From positions 365,968-429,967 of the forward strand of contig NZ_SJSY01000072.1 in assembly GCF_004352915.1 (NCBI RefSeq): DNA of 64,000 nt, in the 5' to 3' direction. The notes below the pieces were generated by a model. The model saw nothing but the letters and a program-made list of their open reading frames with translations, had not been told where the DNA came from and made no database searches. This DNA comes from Flavobacterium zhairuonense (GTDB taxonomy: Bacteria > Bacteroidota > Bacteroidia > Flavobacteriales > Flavobacteriaceae). Position numbers and translations under genes: made by a program. Every line of letters begins with the position of its first letter. Within the stretch, counting starts at the first letter, position 1. This document shows, in pieces, positions 56,406 to 63,955 of this stretch.

Positions 56406-56648
56406 GTTAAATGTTATTTGTTAGATGTTATGCAAAAAAACACATAGATTATAGAATATAACCAGCGGTTTTAACCGCTGGGACGAAACGTATATCACAA
56501 TCGGTGTTACGGCCATCCGTGTTCCCGTGGTTTCAACCACGGGCTATATTAAAATAGGAATGAACAATTTGTTATTTCAGCTATGTGTGAAAACGAGTTT
56601 TCTTTTTATTCTTTTTTATAGATTTAAAATCTATGTTTCTATGTGTTT
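56406..56648. repeat. Heptamer array and twin-hairpin element, kdpA/kdpB gap
   Basis: Heptamers GTTAAAT, GTTATTT, GTTAGAT, GTTATGC (56406-56433) are followed by outer arms AAACACATAGA (56438-56448)/TCTATGTGTTT (56638-56648). Inside are two 9-bp hairpins with 2-nt loops: CCAGCGGTT/AACCGCTGG (56462-56481) and CCCGTGGTT/AACCACGGG (56524-56543). No open reading frame. Confidence 0.8.
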
Positions 56649-56663
56649 AAATATCCAGCATTT

Positions 56664-58385
56664 TTATTTCAGTGTAAAATACTCAGCCAAAGGACCAAGT
56701 GCAAGCGCTGGAAAGAATGATAAAGCAGCAATAATAGCAATCACAGCAAAAGTCATAATTCCGAAAATTGTTGTATCTGTTTTAAGAGTTCCGGCACTTT
56801 CAGGAATGTATTTTTTATTGGCTAGTAAACCTGCAATTGCAAGAGGCCCAATGATTGGAATGAAACGGCTTAACAACAACACAATTCCAGTTGTGATATT
56901 CCAAAACGGATTATTATCGCCTAAACCTTCAAAACCAGAACCGTTATTAGCAGCACTTGAAGTATATTCATATAACATTTCTGAGAAACCATGCTTCCCT
57001 GGATTGTTTAACCAGCCAGTGGCATTTCCGCTGAACCAATATCCCATTGCAGTATCATGAGCAGCAAAATAAGATGCTAAAGCAGTTCCAGCTAAAATCA
57101 ATAATGGGTGAATGATGGCAATAAAAGCGGCAATTTTAACTTCTCGGGCTTCAATTTTCTTTCCTAAGAATTCAGGAGTTCGACCGACCATTAAACCAGA
57201 AATAAATACTGCCAGAATAATGAAAATGTAAAAGTTGAGGTAACCGACACCACATCCGCCATAAAAAGCATTGACCATCATAGCTAATAACTGCATTGCT
57301 CCAGAAACCGGCATCGCACTATCGTGCATACTGTTTACAGAACCTGTAGAAATTACGGTTGTAGCAATACTCCAAAATCCTGAAATAGCAGGGCCAAACC
57401 GAACTTCTTTTCCCTCCATTGCTCCGGTTAATTGTGAAACTCCCATTTTTTCAATAGCAGGGTTTCCACTCATTTCGGTCGACATTGTCGGAATTACCAA
57501 GAGTAAGAATCCAACGGTCATTACGCCAAAAATTACATACGATAATTTCTTTTTATTTAGGAAAAACCCAAGTGCAAAAATCATCGCAAACGGAACAATC
57601 ATTTGTGCCCAAAGTTCGACAGCGTTCGTAAAATAAGTTGGATTTTCTAAAGGATGTGCTGAGTTAGCTCCAAAAAATCCGCCTCCGTTTGTACCAATAT
57701 GTTTTATTGCCACGAATGCCGCCGCTGGCCCGCGAGAAACTTCAACCTGATCACCTTGTAAAGTGGTAATAGTATCTTTCCCTTCAAAAGTCATAGGAGT
57801 GCCACTGAAAACTAATGCAATTGCTACAATTGCAGAAAGAGGAAGCAAGATTCGAGTACAGCTTTTAACTAAATTAGTATAAAAATTTCCTAGTTTATCT
57901 GTAGTTCTTTCACGCATGGCAGTAAAAACCATCACCGCAGCAGCGATTCCGACACCAGCCGAAACGAATTGAAGGAACATTAAAACCATCTGAGAGAGGT
58001 AAGAAACGCCACTTTCGCCTGAATAATGTTGTAAATCGCAATTGACCAAAAATGAAATAGCAGTATTAAAAGCCAAATCGGGTGTCATGGATGGGTTATT
58101 ATCTGGATTTAAAGGTAAAGAACCCTGAAACAGCAAAACAAAAAAACAGAGAAAGAACCAAAGCATATTGATGCTTAAAAGTGCTTTTAAGTGTTGTTTC
58201 CAGTTCATTTCTTCAGCTGGATTAATACCGCTGATTTTAAAAATAAATTTTTCAATTGGATTGAAAATCGGGTCAAGGAGTGTTTTGTTTCCCAAGAAAA
58301 CTTTGGCAATATATTTTCCGAATGGAATCGCCAGAACAATCGTTAAGAGAAAAACTCCCATAACACCTATTAATTCTGTATTCAT
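56664..58385 (-). CDS. kdpA: Potassium-transporting ATPase potassium-binding subunit
   Basis: Encodes 573 residues with about ten transmembrane helices and four pore-loop-like segments containing the selectivity-filter glycines (for example HIGTNGGGFFGANSAHP). KdpA is the potassium-channel-like subunit of the high-affinity KdpFABC pump. It follows three micro-ORFs by 36 bp and precedes kdpB. Confidence 0.97.
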   Translation of the reverse strand: MNTELIGVMGVFLLTIVLAIPFGKYIAKVFLGNKTLLDPIFNPIEKFIFKISGINPAEEMNWKQHLKALLSINMLWFFLCFFVLLFQGSLPLNPDNNPSMTPDLAFNTAISFLVNCDLQHYSGESGVSYLSQMVLMFLQFVSAGVGIAAAVMVFTAMRERTTDKLGNFYTNLVKSCTRILLPLSAIVAIALVFSGTPMTFEGKDTITTLQGDQVEVSRGPAAAFVAIKHIGTNGGGFFGANSAHPLENPTYFTNAVELWAQMIVPFAMIFALGFFLNKKKLSYVIFGVMTVGFLLLVIPTMSTEMSGNPAIEKMGVSQLTGAMEGKEVRFGPAISGFWSIATTVISTGSVNSMHDSAMPVSGAMQLLAMMVNAFYGGCGVGYLNFYIFIILAVFISGLMVGRTPEFLGKKIEAREVKIAAFIAIIHPLLILAGTALASYFAAHDTAMGYWFSGNATGWLNNPGKHGFSEMLYEYTSSAANNGSGFEGLGDNNPFWNITTGIVLLLSRFIPIIGPLAIAGLLANKKYIPESAGTLKTDTTIFGIMTFAVIAIIAALSFFPALALGPLAEYFTLK

Positions 58386-58421
58386 ATTTTATTTGTTAGA
58401 AATTATTTTATTTTTTGGCAT

Positions 58422-58517
58422 TTATAAAAATAGAACCAGCACAATGAAGGCTAACGTCCAGGCTGCGCACGCATATAATAATGGTGTGTTTTTACTTTTA
58501 TAATTGGACTTTTTCAT
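58422..58517 (-). CDS. 31-aa single-helix microprotein between kdpF and kdpA
   Basis: An ATG at 58517 begins one base after the kdpF stop codon and runs 31 codons to TAA (58422-58424). The peptide has a basic N-terminus (MKKSNYKSKN) followed by one hydrophobic helix (LLYACAAWTLAFIVLVLFL). It has the size and topology of KdpF but an unrelated sequence. The tight spacing to kdpF suggests coupled translation and a role in the Kdp complex. Confidence 0.65.
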   Translation of the reverse strand: MKKSNYKSKNTPLLYACAAWTLAFIVLVLFL

Positions 58518-58518
58518 T

Positions 58519-58596
58519 TTAGAATTTTTCAGGTTTGATTAACACGTAAACCAAATACACGAAAACGGCGATTGAAATAATAAATAATGCTATCAT
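58519..58596 (-). CDS. kdpF: KdpF, small subunit of the potassium ATPase
   Basis: A 25-codon gene that begins MIALFIISIAVFVYLVYVLI and ends with a KPEKF-type tail, the characteristic KdpF C-terminus. KdpF is a single-helix peptide that stabilises KdpA in the complex. It lies 3 bp after the stop of another micro-ORF and 1 bp before the next. Confidence 0.88.
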   Translation of the reverse strand: MIALFIISIAVFVYLVYVLIKPEKF

Positions 58597-58599
58597 GAT

Positions 58600-58683
58600 T
58601 TAGATTTTTTCAAAGAATTCAACTGATAAATAACAAATTGCAAACAGTAAAACTGCTAAAGCGAGAAGGAGGATGGTGATCAT
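58600..58683 (-). CDS. 27-aa single-helix microprotein upstream of kdpF
   Basis: An ATG at 58683 opens 27 codons ending 3 bp before kdpF. The peptide is a single hydrophobic helix (MITILLLALAVLLFAICYLS) with an acidic/aromatic tail (VEFFEKI). Size and topology resemble KdpF, while the tail differs in charge. The position and tight spacing make it a probable Kdp accessory peptide. Nothing about its function is established. Confidence 0.65.
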   Translation of the reverse strand: MITILLLALAVLLFAICYLSVEFFEKI

Positions 58684-58694
58684 AATTTTATTTT

Positions 58695-58758
58695 AGATTT
58701 AAGATTGTAGACTTTAGATTTTTATCGATTAAACAATTAAACAGTTAACCGATTAAAC
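58695..58758. repeat. Heptamer and octamer arrays upstream of the kdp micro-ORFs
   Basis: Heptamers AGATTTA, AGATTGT, AGACTTT, AGATTTT (58695-58722) are followed by four exact-period octamers: GATTAAAC, AATTAAAC, AGTTAACC, GATTAAAC (58727-58758). The stretch fills the gap between the 93-aa gene and the first micro-ORF. Confidence 0.8.
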
Positions 58759-58761
58759 TTT

Positions 58762-59043
58762 TTATACTCCTGAAGCATTAATTTGCTTGATGTATTCTGC
58801 TTTAAGTGTTTGTGGAAAAAGATGTGAAATATTGCAGTGACGCATTTCCATAAAAGACGAAACCGAGAAAACATAGACATTTGAAATGGCATTTTTAGTT
58901 TCGATGCTTCCTGTATTAAATAGCCGTTCAGCAAGAGCTAAACATTTTTTAGCCCGAACGATATTGCCGCAGATAATTGATTTTTTAGTAATCTCGGCAA
59001 ACCGTTCCGCTTGTTTATAGATTGAGGTAACTTGATTTTTCAT
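58762..59043 (-). CDS. Small cytosolic protein at the head of the kdp genes
   Basis: Encodes 93 residues, predicted all-helical and without a signal peptide (QAERFAEITKKSI, NAISNVYVFSVSSFMEMRHC). It may belong to the family that recent annotation calls DUF7674, but I am not sure. It lies on the kdp strand, 78 bp upstream of the first micro-ORF, with no terminator between. Its role is unknown; the position suggests a Kdp regulatory or accessory function. Confidence 0.7.
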   Translation of the reverse strand: MKNQVTSIYKQAERFAEITKKSIICGNIVRAKKCLALAERLFNTGSIETKNAISNVYVFSVSSFMEMRHCNISHLFPQTLKAEYIKQINASGV

Positions 59044-59141
59044 GAGAAGGATTTTTTAATGTTCTTTTCCCCTCTATGCCAAAATATGTTCCGAAAAAAT
59101 CAAGTTAAGTGTAAAGTGTTGTAAATAAAGAAAATGTAGTT

Positions 59142-59163
59142 TTATGCCAAAAATTAGGCATAA
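59142..59163. promoter_or_regulatory. Candidate activator site upstream of the kdp operon
   Basis: TTATGCC (59142-59148) and GGCATAA (59157-59163) form a palindrome with 8-bp spacing, about 100-120 bp upstream of the 93-aa gene. A third TATGCCAAAA copy lies at 59075. This distance fits an upstream activating site for a sigma-54 enhancer-binding protein. No convincing -24/-12 element was found. Confidence 0.4.
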
Positions 59164-59191
59164 AAAAAGCCTATCATTTTGATAAGCTTTT
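59163..59191 (-). terminator. Terminator after the sigma-54 regulator gene
   Basis: On the minus strand AAAAGCTTATC pairs with GATAGGCTTTT (one G-U pair), followed by T residues. The long inverted repeat lies between the stop codon and this hairpin, so it would be in the 3' UTR. Confidence 0.7.
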
Positions 59192-59212
59192 CTCGTTTTG
59201 ATATGTTATTTG

Positions 59213-59375
59213 CAAGCTTCGGAGAAGCGATATATTTATAGAAAATAATGCACATTAAATTTATAAGAACCCCAGCGGGGTGATATATTTTTGGGTTGTA
59301 GGTGTCGCTCCGCTGGAGCTTTTTTTATCATTGGCAATAAATAAGCTATAAATATTACGCTTCTCCGAAGCTTTG
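59213..59375. repeat. 163-bp inverted-repeat element
   Basis: The arms 59213-59241 and 59346-59375 match over 28 bp with two mismatches (AAGCTTCGGAGAAGCG plus ATATTTATAG). The interior contains a smaller GC-rich palindrome (CCCCAGCGGGG, 59270-59280, and a related CGCTCCGCTGGAGC). No coding potential; MITE/REPIN-like. Confidence 0.8.
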
Positions 59376-59408
59376 AAAAATTGTTATTGAAATTGAACTT
59401 TGAAATTG

Positions 59409-60752
59409 TTATTGAATTTGATATTCTTCCAGCTTTCTATACAAAGTCGCAATCCCAATTTCTAATAATCTAGCCGTTTCTGCTTTATTACCTTTCGTAT
59501 AATTTAAAACTTTTTGAATATGCAGTTTCTCAACACTCTGCATCGAAAAAGCCGACATTGGTTTCGAATTATTTTCAGCCTGATGTTGCATTTCGTAAGG
59601 CAGAACATCTGAAGTCAAAATATCGCCATTACTTAAAATAACTGATCTTTCGATAACATTCTTAAGTTCACGAATATTTCCCGGCCAGGAATAATTTTCT
59701 AATTTCTGAAGAAAATCATCGCCAATCTGCAATGCTTTTTTATTCGTTTTTTCTGAAAATTGCTTCACATAATAATTCGCCAAAAGCGGAATATCTTTAA
59801 TTCTTTCTCGCAAAGAAGGCAATTTAATTTCGAAAATATTCAAACGGAAATACAAATCAGAACGGAAACGATGTTCGTCGCTTTCTGTTTTTAAATCGCG
59901 ATTTGTAGCCGCAATTAACCTGAAATTTGATTTTTTTGAAGTCGTATCGCCAACCGGAATATATTCACTAGTTTCTAAAACACGCAATAATTTAGCTTGA
60001 AGATCAATCGGCATTTCGCCAATTTCATCAAGAAATAAAGTTCCGCCATTCGCTTCTTCGATAAAACCTTTTTTATCTTTTACAGCTCCGGTAAAAGCAC
60101 CTTGTTTATGACCGAAAAGTTCACTTTCCAGAATTTCTTTACTGAAAGTACTGCAGTTCAAAGCCACAAAAGATTTTCCAACGCGATTACTATTTTCGTG
60201 AATTGCCTGTGCAAAAACTTCTTTTCCAGTTCCGGTTTCGCCAGTTAATAAAACAGTCGAATCAGTTTTGGCCACTTTATGTGCTAAATCAATGACTTGT
60301 TCGATTCCTTTTGATTTTCCAATAATGGTAGAAAAAGAATATTTATCATTGATTCGTTTTTCTAACTGCTGTACTTTTTTCTGCAATTGTACTTTTTCGA
60401 CAGCTTTATAAAGAAGCGGAATAATTTTGTCGTTATCATCACCTTTTACAATATAATCAAAAGCACCGTTTCGCATGGCCTGAACGCCGTCGGGAATATT
60501 TCCGAAAGCAGTTAACAGAATTACTTCTGCCAGCGGAAAACTTCCTTTTATATTTTGAACAAAATCGACACCATTTCCGTCGGGCAGTTTTACATCACAT
60601 AAAACCACTTCGATATCGGTTTGTTCCAGTTTCTTAAAACCTGATTTTAAATCTTTCGCTTCAAAAACTTCAAATCCTTCCGATTTTATAATTCGTGCCA
60701 GCAGACTTCTTAGTTTCTCTTCGTCGTCTATAATTAAAATTTTGTGTGTCAT
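59409..60752 (-). CDS. Sigma-54-dependent (NtrC-type) response regulator
   Basis: Encodes 447 residues from the ATG at 60752; a longer frame from 60851 crosses the -7 box and is rejected. The receiver domain has phospho-acceptor D53 (CDVKLPDG). The AAA+ domain has Walker A GETGTGKE (171-178), the sigma-54 contact loop GAFTGA (218-223) and Walker B LFLDEIGE (239-246). A Fis-type helix-turn-helix ends the protein (ETARLLEIGIATLYRKLEEY). It heads the minus-strand kdp cluster, where an OmpR-type KdpE is expected, so it probably controls kdp. Confidence 0.93.
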   Translation of the reverse strand: MTHKILIIDDEEKLRSLLARIIKSEGFEVFEAKDLKSGFKKLEQTDIEVVLCDVKLPDGNGVDFVQNIKGSFPLAEVILLTAFGNIPDGVQAMRNGAFDYIVKGDDNDKIIPLLYKAVEKVQLQKKVQQLEKRINDKYSFSTIIGKSKGIEQVIDLAHKVAKTDSTVLLTGETGTGKEVFAQAIHENSNRVGKSFVALNCSTFSKEILESELFGHKQGAFTGAVKDKKGFIEEANGGTLFLDEIGEMPIDLQAKLLRVLETSEYIPVGDTTSKKSNFRLIAATNRDLKTESDEHRFRSDLYFRLNIFEIKLPSLRERIKDIPLLANYYVKQFSEKTNKKALQIGDDFLQKLENYSWPGNIRELKNVIERSVILSNGDILTSDVLPYEMQHQAENNSKPMSAFSMQSVEKLHIQKVLNYTKGNKAETARLLEIGIATLYRKLEEYQIQ

Positions 60753-60790
60753 TTGCAGATAAGCTAAATCAAATCTTGGTATTTGATGTA

Positions 60791-60798
60791 CAAATTTA
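60791..60798 (-). promoter_or_regulatory. -7 box of the sigma-54 regulator gene
   Basis: The minus strand reads TAAATTTG (plus CAAATTTA), about 40 bp before the ATG at 60752. A palindrome ATCAAAT-N6-ATTTGAT (60768-60787) lies at the predicted transcription start and may be an operator. No good -33 box is present. Confidence 0.5.
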
Positions 60799-60919
60799 GA
60801 CTTAAAATTAGTTCCCTTTTTTAATTCAGAACAAATTATTTTTAAAGACAAAATCAGTTTTGAAAATTTTTCTCAAAAAGAAATGTACTTTTAGAGCTCA
60901 AAAGAACCACTAAAATTTT

Positions 60920-62128
60920 ATGTCAAAACAAATCCTTCTTATATTAACTGCTATTATTTTTGGCAGTTTTAACGCTTTTTCAAACGGAAGTATTGAAAAA
61001 GATTCTTCAAAACCGAAAACTATTTCATTCAAAATAAAACTAAAATCGGCAGATAAAGTCAAAATTGCCGTTTCTCCTTTAAAATATAACAAACATTTTG
61101 CCTACAGTTTCACGCTCGATGATGGTTATAGATCAGCTTATCTGACTGCTTTTCCGTTATTGAATGGAGGAAAAATCAGCAGTCCAGATAAAAACGAATG
61201 GAAAATAGATCAAGGTGGAGACGGAACAACTTCGGAAGGACTTTTCTATTCAGACGGAATGGGAAATAAAATTCCGTTTAAATTGGCTTTAGCAATTAAC
61301 GGAGGATCAATTCGTGATTTGCCTGAAAAGCGTGGGCACCTTTCATGGGCTGAGGTAAAAGAAATGTATAATGCCGGTTGGGACATTTTGAATCATAGTT
61401 TTCACCATGCTACCAAACATGGAACAAACTACAAAGCAGAGGTAACGGAGAATACAACTTCAATACAGCAAAATCTAGATTTTACAATGTCTCATTTTGT
61501 GGTTCCTGGTGGAGAAGGTGATGAAAAGTATTATTTGGAATATGAAAAAGACGCACTTAATAATGGACATTTTTCGGTAGCGTCTTATTATGGTGTAGGA
61601 CCAGTTTTTAAAGTAGATTCAAAAGTAGATTTAGATAAAATGATTTCTGCCCGAACTTTCGTCCAAAGTTCAAAAGATACAACCAGTTTTAAAACAATGG
61701 ATCGTTTTTTGAAAACCCTAGATTCGATTGTAAAACAACCAAATCCAACTTGGTTCAACGAATTTACACACGGAACGGGAAATACCAATCTGTGGAATTT
61801 AAGCATGCGTTTTCCTGATTTCAAATATTATATGAGAACACTAGCCGATAAATATGGCGCAAAAGGAGACGATTCCATCTGGATGGCGCCGTGGCAGGAA
61901 GTTTACGAATATATTTGGTTAAGAGATAGAATTAAAGTCGATTTTCAGCAGAAAAACAAAGAAGTAATTGTGACGATTCAGCTTCCAGAAATTCCTCAAA
62001 ATTTCAGAAATCGAGCTATTTCGTTAAACATAGAAACAAAATCTAAATTTGAAATAGAGTTGACTAAAGATTTAAAGATTAAAAATGATGGCCGAACGAA
62101 TCATAAACTAATTTTGTTACAATTGTAG
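60920..62128 (+). CDS. Secreted NodB-like polysaccharide deacetylase
   Basis: Encodes 402 residues with a signal peptide (about 1-22). The NodB/CE4 fold shows the catalytic-base motif SFTLDDGYRSA (D67, D68) and the zinc-ligand motif NHSFHH (H159, H162 or H163). The C-terminal part (about 330-402) is a small beta-rich extension (VIVTIQLPEIPQNFRNRAI). Such enzymes remove acetyl or similar groups from cell-wall or environmental polysaccharides. It is divergent from the kdp regulator gene. The substrate is unknown. Confidence 0.82.
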   Translation: MSKQILLILTAIIFGSFNAFSNGSIEKDSSKPKTISFKIKLKSADKVKIAVSPLKYNKHFAYSFTLDDGYRSAYLTAFPLLNGGKISSPDKNEWKIDQGGDGTTSEGLFYSDGMGNKIPFKLALAINGGSIRDLPEKRGHLSWAEVKEMYNAGWDILNHSFHHATKHGTNYKAEVTENTTSIQQNLDFTMSHFVVPGGEGDEKYYLEYEKDALNNGHFSVASYYGVGPVFKVDSKVDLDKMISARTFVQSSKDTTSFKTMDRFLKTLDSIVKQPNPTWFNEFTHGTGNTNLWNLSMRFPDFKYYMRTLADKYGAKGDDSIWMAPWQEVYEYIWLRDRIKVDFQQKNKEVIVTIQLPEIPQNFRNRAISLNIETKSKFEIELTKDLKIKNDGRTNHKLILLQL

Positions 62129-62133
62129 CGGCG

Positions 62134-62153
62134 ATATTTGTAGTTACAAATAT
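62134..62153. promoter_or_regulatory. 20-bp palindrome upstream of the LLM gene
   Basis: ATATTTGTA (62134-62142) and TACAAATAT (62145-62153) flank a GT dinucleotide. It lies 76-95 bp before the LLM ATG and 6 bp after the deacetylase stop. It could be an operator or a weak 3' hairpin. Confidence 0.35.
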
Positions 62154-62201
62154 TATAATTCTCTTAACAGAAGAAAGCAAAACGCATTCATATAAATGAC
62201 T

Positions 62202-62209
62202 TAATTTTG
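62202..62209 (+). promoter_or_regulatory. -7 box of the LLM oxidoreductase gene
   Basis: TAATTTTG matches TAnnTTTG and lies 19 bp before the ATG, giving a very short leader. The -33 box is not recognisable. Confidence 0.55.
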
Positions 62210-62228
62210 CATTTTAGCCTTAATTTAT

Positions 62229-63230
62229 ATGAAAAAACCAATTTCAGTCTCAATATTAGAACTTGCAATTATCAACCAAGATAGCAACGCAACAAAAACA
62301 TTTCAAAAAACAAAAGACATTGCGCAATTAGCCGACAGATTAGGATATAAAAGAATTTGGTTGGCAGAGCATCACAATATGGCACACGTTGCCAGTACGG
62401 CAACTGTAGTTTTAATTGGATATGTGGCAAGTCAAACAGAAAATATCCGCGTAGGTTCTGGCGGAATCATGTTGCCGAATCATTCGCCTTTAGTAGTAGC
62501 TGAACAATTTGGAACTTTAGAAACGCTATATCCTAACCGAATTGATTTAGGTTTAGGAAGAGCACCAGGGACAGATCAACCAACCGCCGAAGCAATCAGA
62601 AAAGACTTTTTTGAGCAGGCACAGCGCTTTCCACAAAACGTAAGCAAACTCCAGGAGTATTTTTCAAGCGAAAATGCCACTGGAAAAGTTCGTGCATTTC
62701 CAGCCGAAGGATTAAAAGTCCCAATTTGGATTTTAGGATCCAGCATGGAAAGTGCGGCTCTAGCGGCAGCTTATGGTTTGCCTTATGCCTTTGCTGGACA
62801 TTTTGCTCCAAAACTCATGATTCAGGCATTTGAGTTCTATCGTGAAAACTTTCAGTCTTCCGAGTTTTTAGATAAACCCAAAACAATGGCATGTGTAAAC
62901 GTAATAGCTGCTGATACAAATGAAGAAGCGGAACTATTGTCTACAAGTTTGTACCAAATGTTTTTAAATTTAATTAGAAACGATCGTAAAGGATTGCAAC
63001 CACCAGTTCCATCACTCGACGATATTATGAATGAGGCAGAACGCTATCATGTCAATCAAATGACAGCAGGAACATTTACAGGAAACAAAGAGCAAATAAT
63101 TATTGATTTGAAAAAGTTTGTCAATTATGCCCAAATTGATGAGCTTATGGTTACAAGTCCAATATATGATCATCAGGCAAAACTAAGAAGTATTCAAATA
63201 ACAAAAGAAGCGATAGAGAGTCTAAATTAA
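62229..63230 (+). CDS. LLM-class flavin-dependent oxidoreductase (luciferase-like)
   Basis: Encodes 333 residues of the bacterial luciferase-like TIM barrel (MsnO8-type). Signatures include [16 protein letters not shown], the stretch [13 protein letters not shown], and [13 protein letters not shown]. These enzymes use reduced FMN and oxygen to oxidise small substrates; the substrate is not deducible. It is monocistronic, with a -7 box just upstream and a strong palindromic terminator 70 bp downstream. Confidence 0.92.
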   Translation: MKKPISVSILELAIINQDSNATKTFQKTKDIAQLADRLGYKRIWLAEHHNMAHVASTATVVLIGYVASQTENIRVGSGGIMLPNHSPLVVAEQFGTLETLYPNRIDLGLGRAPGTDQPTAEAIRKDFFEQAQRFPQNVSKLQEYFSSENATGKVRAFPAEGLKVPIWILGSSMESAALAAAYGLPYAFAGHFAPKLMIQAFEFYRENFQSSEFLDKPKTMACVNVIAADTNEEAELLSTSLYQMFLNLIRNDRKGLQPPVPSLDDIMNEAERYHVNQMTAGTFTGNKEQIIIDLKKFVNYAQIDELMVTSPIYDHQAKLRSIQITKEAIESLN

Positions 63231-63302
63231 AAACGACACATATATACTATATATAAGTAGGGACAAAAATATACTATAATATATAGGTGCCAATTTCTTC
63301 CC

Positions 63303-63340
63303 AACCCGACAGGTTTCCAGAACCTGTCGGGTTTATTTTT
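63303..63340 (+). terminator. Terminator of the LLM gene
   Basis: AACCCGACAGGTT (63303-63315) pairs with AACCTGTCGGGTT (63321-63333) and is followed by a T-run. The palindrome belongs to the same general family as the AAGGTTTTnAAAACCTT repeats near 53331. Confidence 0.88.
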
Positions 63341-63469
63341 TTCTATACATATATATGTATGCACAGTTTGAATTGGATCCCGATTTTACGTAGAGGCGCA
63401 CAGCAGTGTGTTTTATGCGCATAGTTAATATACATATTAATAGAGTAACAAGCCACTTAGTGTTTTTTA

Positions 63470-63566
63470 AGGAGCTATTTCCCGCTATCCGCTTCAATCT
63501 TTTGCTTTTTAAAGAAAAAAGCAAAAGGATTTCCTCCCGATGCTTCGGGACTATCGGGGCTAGGGC
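63470..63566. repeat. Dispersed structured repeat, copy B
   Basis: Shares the conserved blocks of copy A (53222-53303). Its central hairpin is CTTTTGCTTTTT/AAAAAGCAAAAG, a different distal stem that is still complementary. It also has an extra small hairpin TCCCGATGCTTCGGGA (63535-63550) absent from copy A. Confidence 0.85.
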
Positions 63567-63833
63567 ACCAGTTTTCAGAAGAAAAAATGGGAATGAAAAG
63601 ATGCTTTCACAAGAAAACACATTAAAAACCCAGTGCCTTTGTGCCTTTTCGATATCAAAAAGAGCAGAAAACAAGGCTTTGGGCCTTGGCGCCTTCGCGG
63701 CAAAACAAGAGGAATAATAGCCAAACGAGGAAAAGCCCTACAAGGAACAGAAAAAACTTCAATTATAAAGTGCGAGTTATGAGAGTGTTAAGAAAAAGAT
63801 CAAAAAAAGATCGAAAAAACATGGGGAAAAGTG

Positions 63834-63863
63834 TTGGATAACTGGAAAAAGGTGCTACTTTTG
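63834..63863 (+). promoter_or_regulatory. Stable-RNA promoter P1
   Basis: TTG (63834-63836), a 19-nt spacer and TACTTTTG (63856-63863), followed by CACCCGC. It fits the Bacteroidota consensus and looks like promoters of rRNA or tRNA operons. Confidence 0.75.
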
Positions 63864-63955
63864 CACCCGCAACAGCGAAAACGTTCACAGAAATACTGGC
63901 AGGCAGCAAGGACTAAACGGGAAGAGATTCTCGAAAAAAAAAGTTCAAAAAAAGC

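Larger units (their letters stand above)
59044..59408. other. 365-bp gap between the sigma-54 regulator gene and the kdp genes
   Basis: Holds, from left to right, the presumed kdp promoter region with TATGCC motifs (59075 and 59142-59163), the terminator of the regulator gene (59163-59191) and a 163-bp inverted-repeat element (59213-59375). No open reading frame is supported. Confidence 0.6.

Noticed and set aside
41320..58758. CRISPR-like arrays
   Set aside because: The periodic tracts have 7-8 nt units without spacers, and no cas genes are present.
59044..59110. Sigma-54 -24/-12 promoter upstream of the kdp genes
   Set aside because: TGGCA matches exist on the minus strand, but neither has the GC dinucleotide at the required distance for a -12 element.
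63406..63841. Open frames of 103 and 66 aa near the window end
   Set aside because: They run through dispersed repeat copy B and octamer tracts and have repeat-derived composition.
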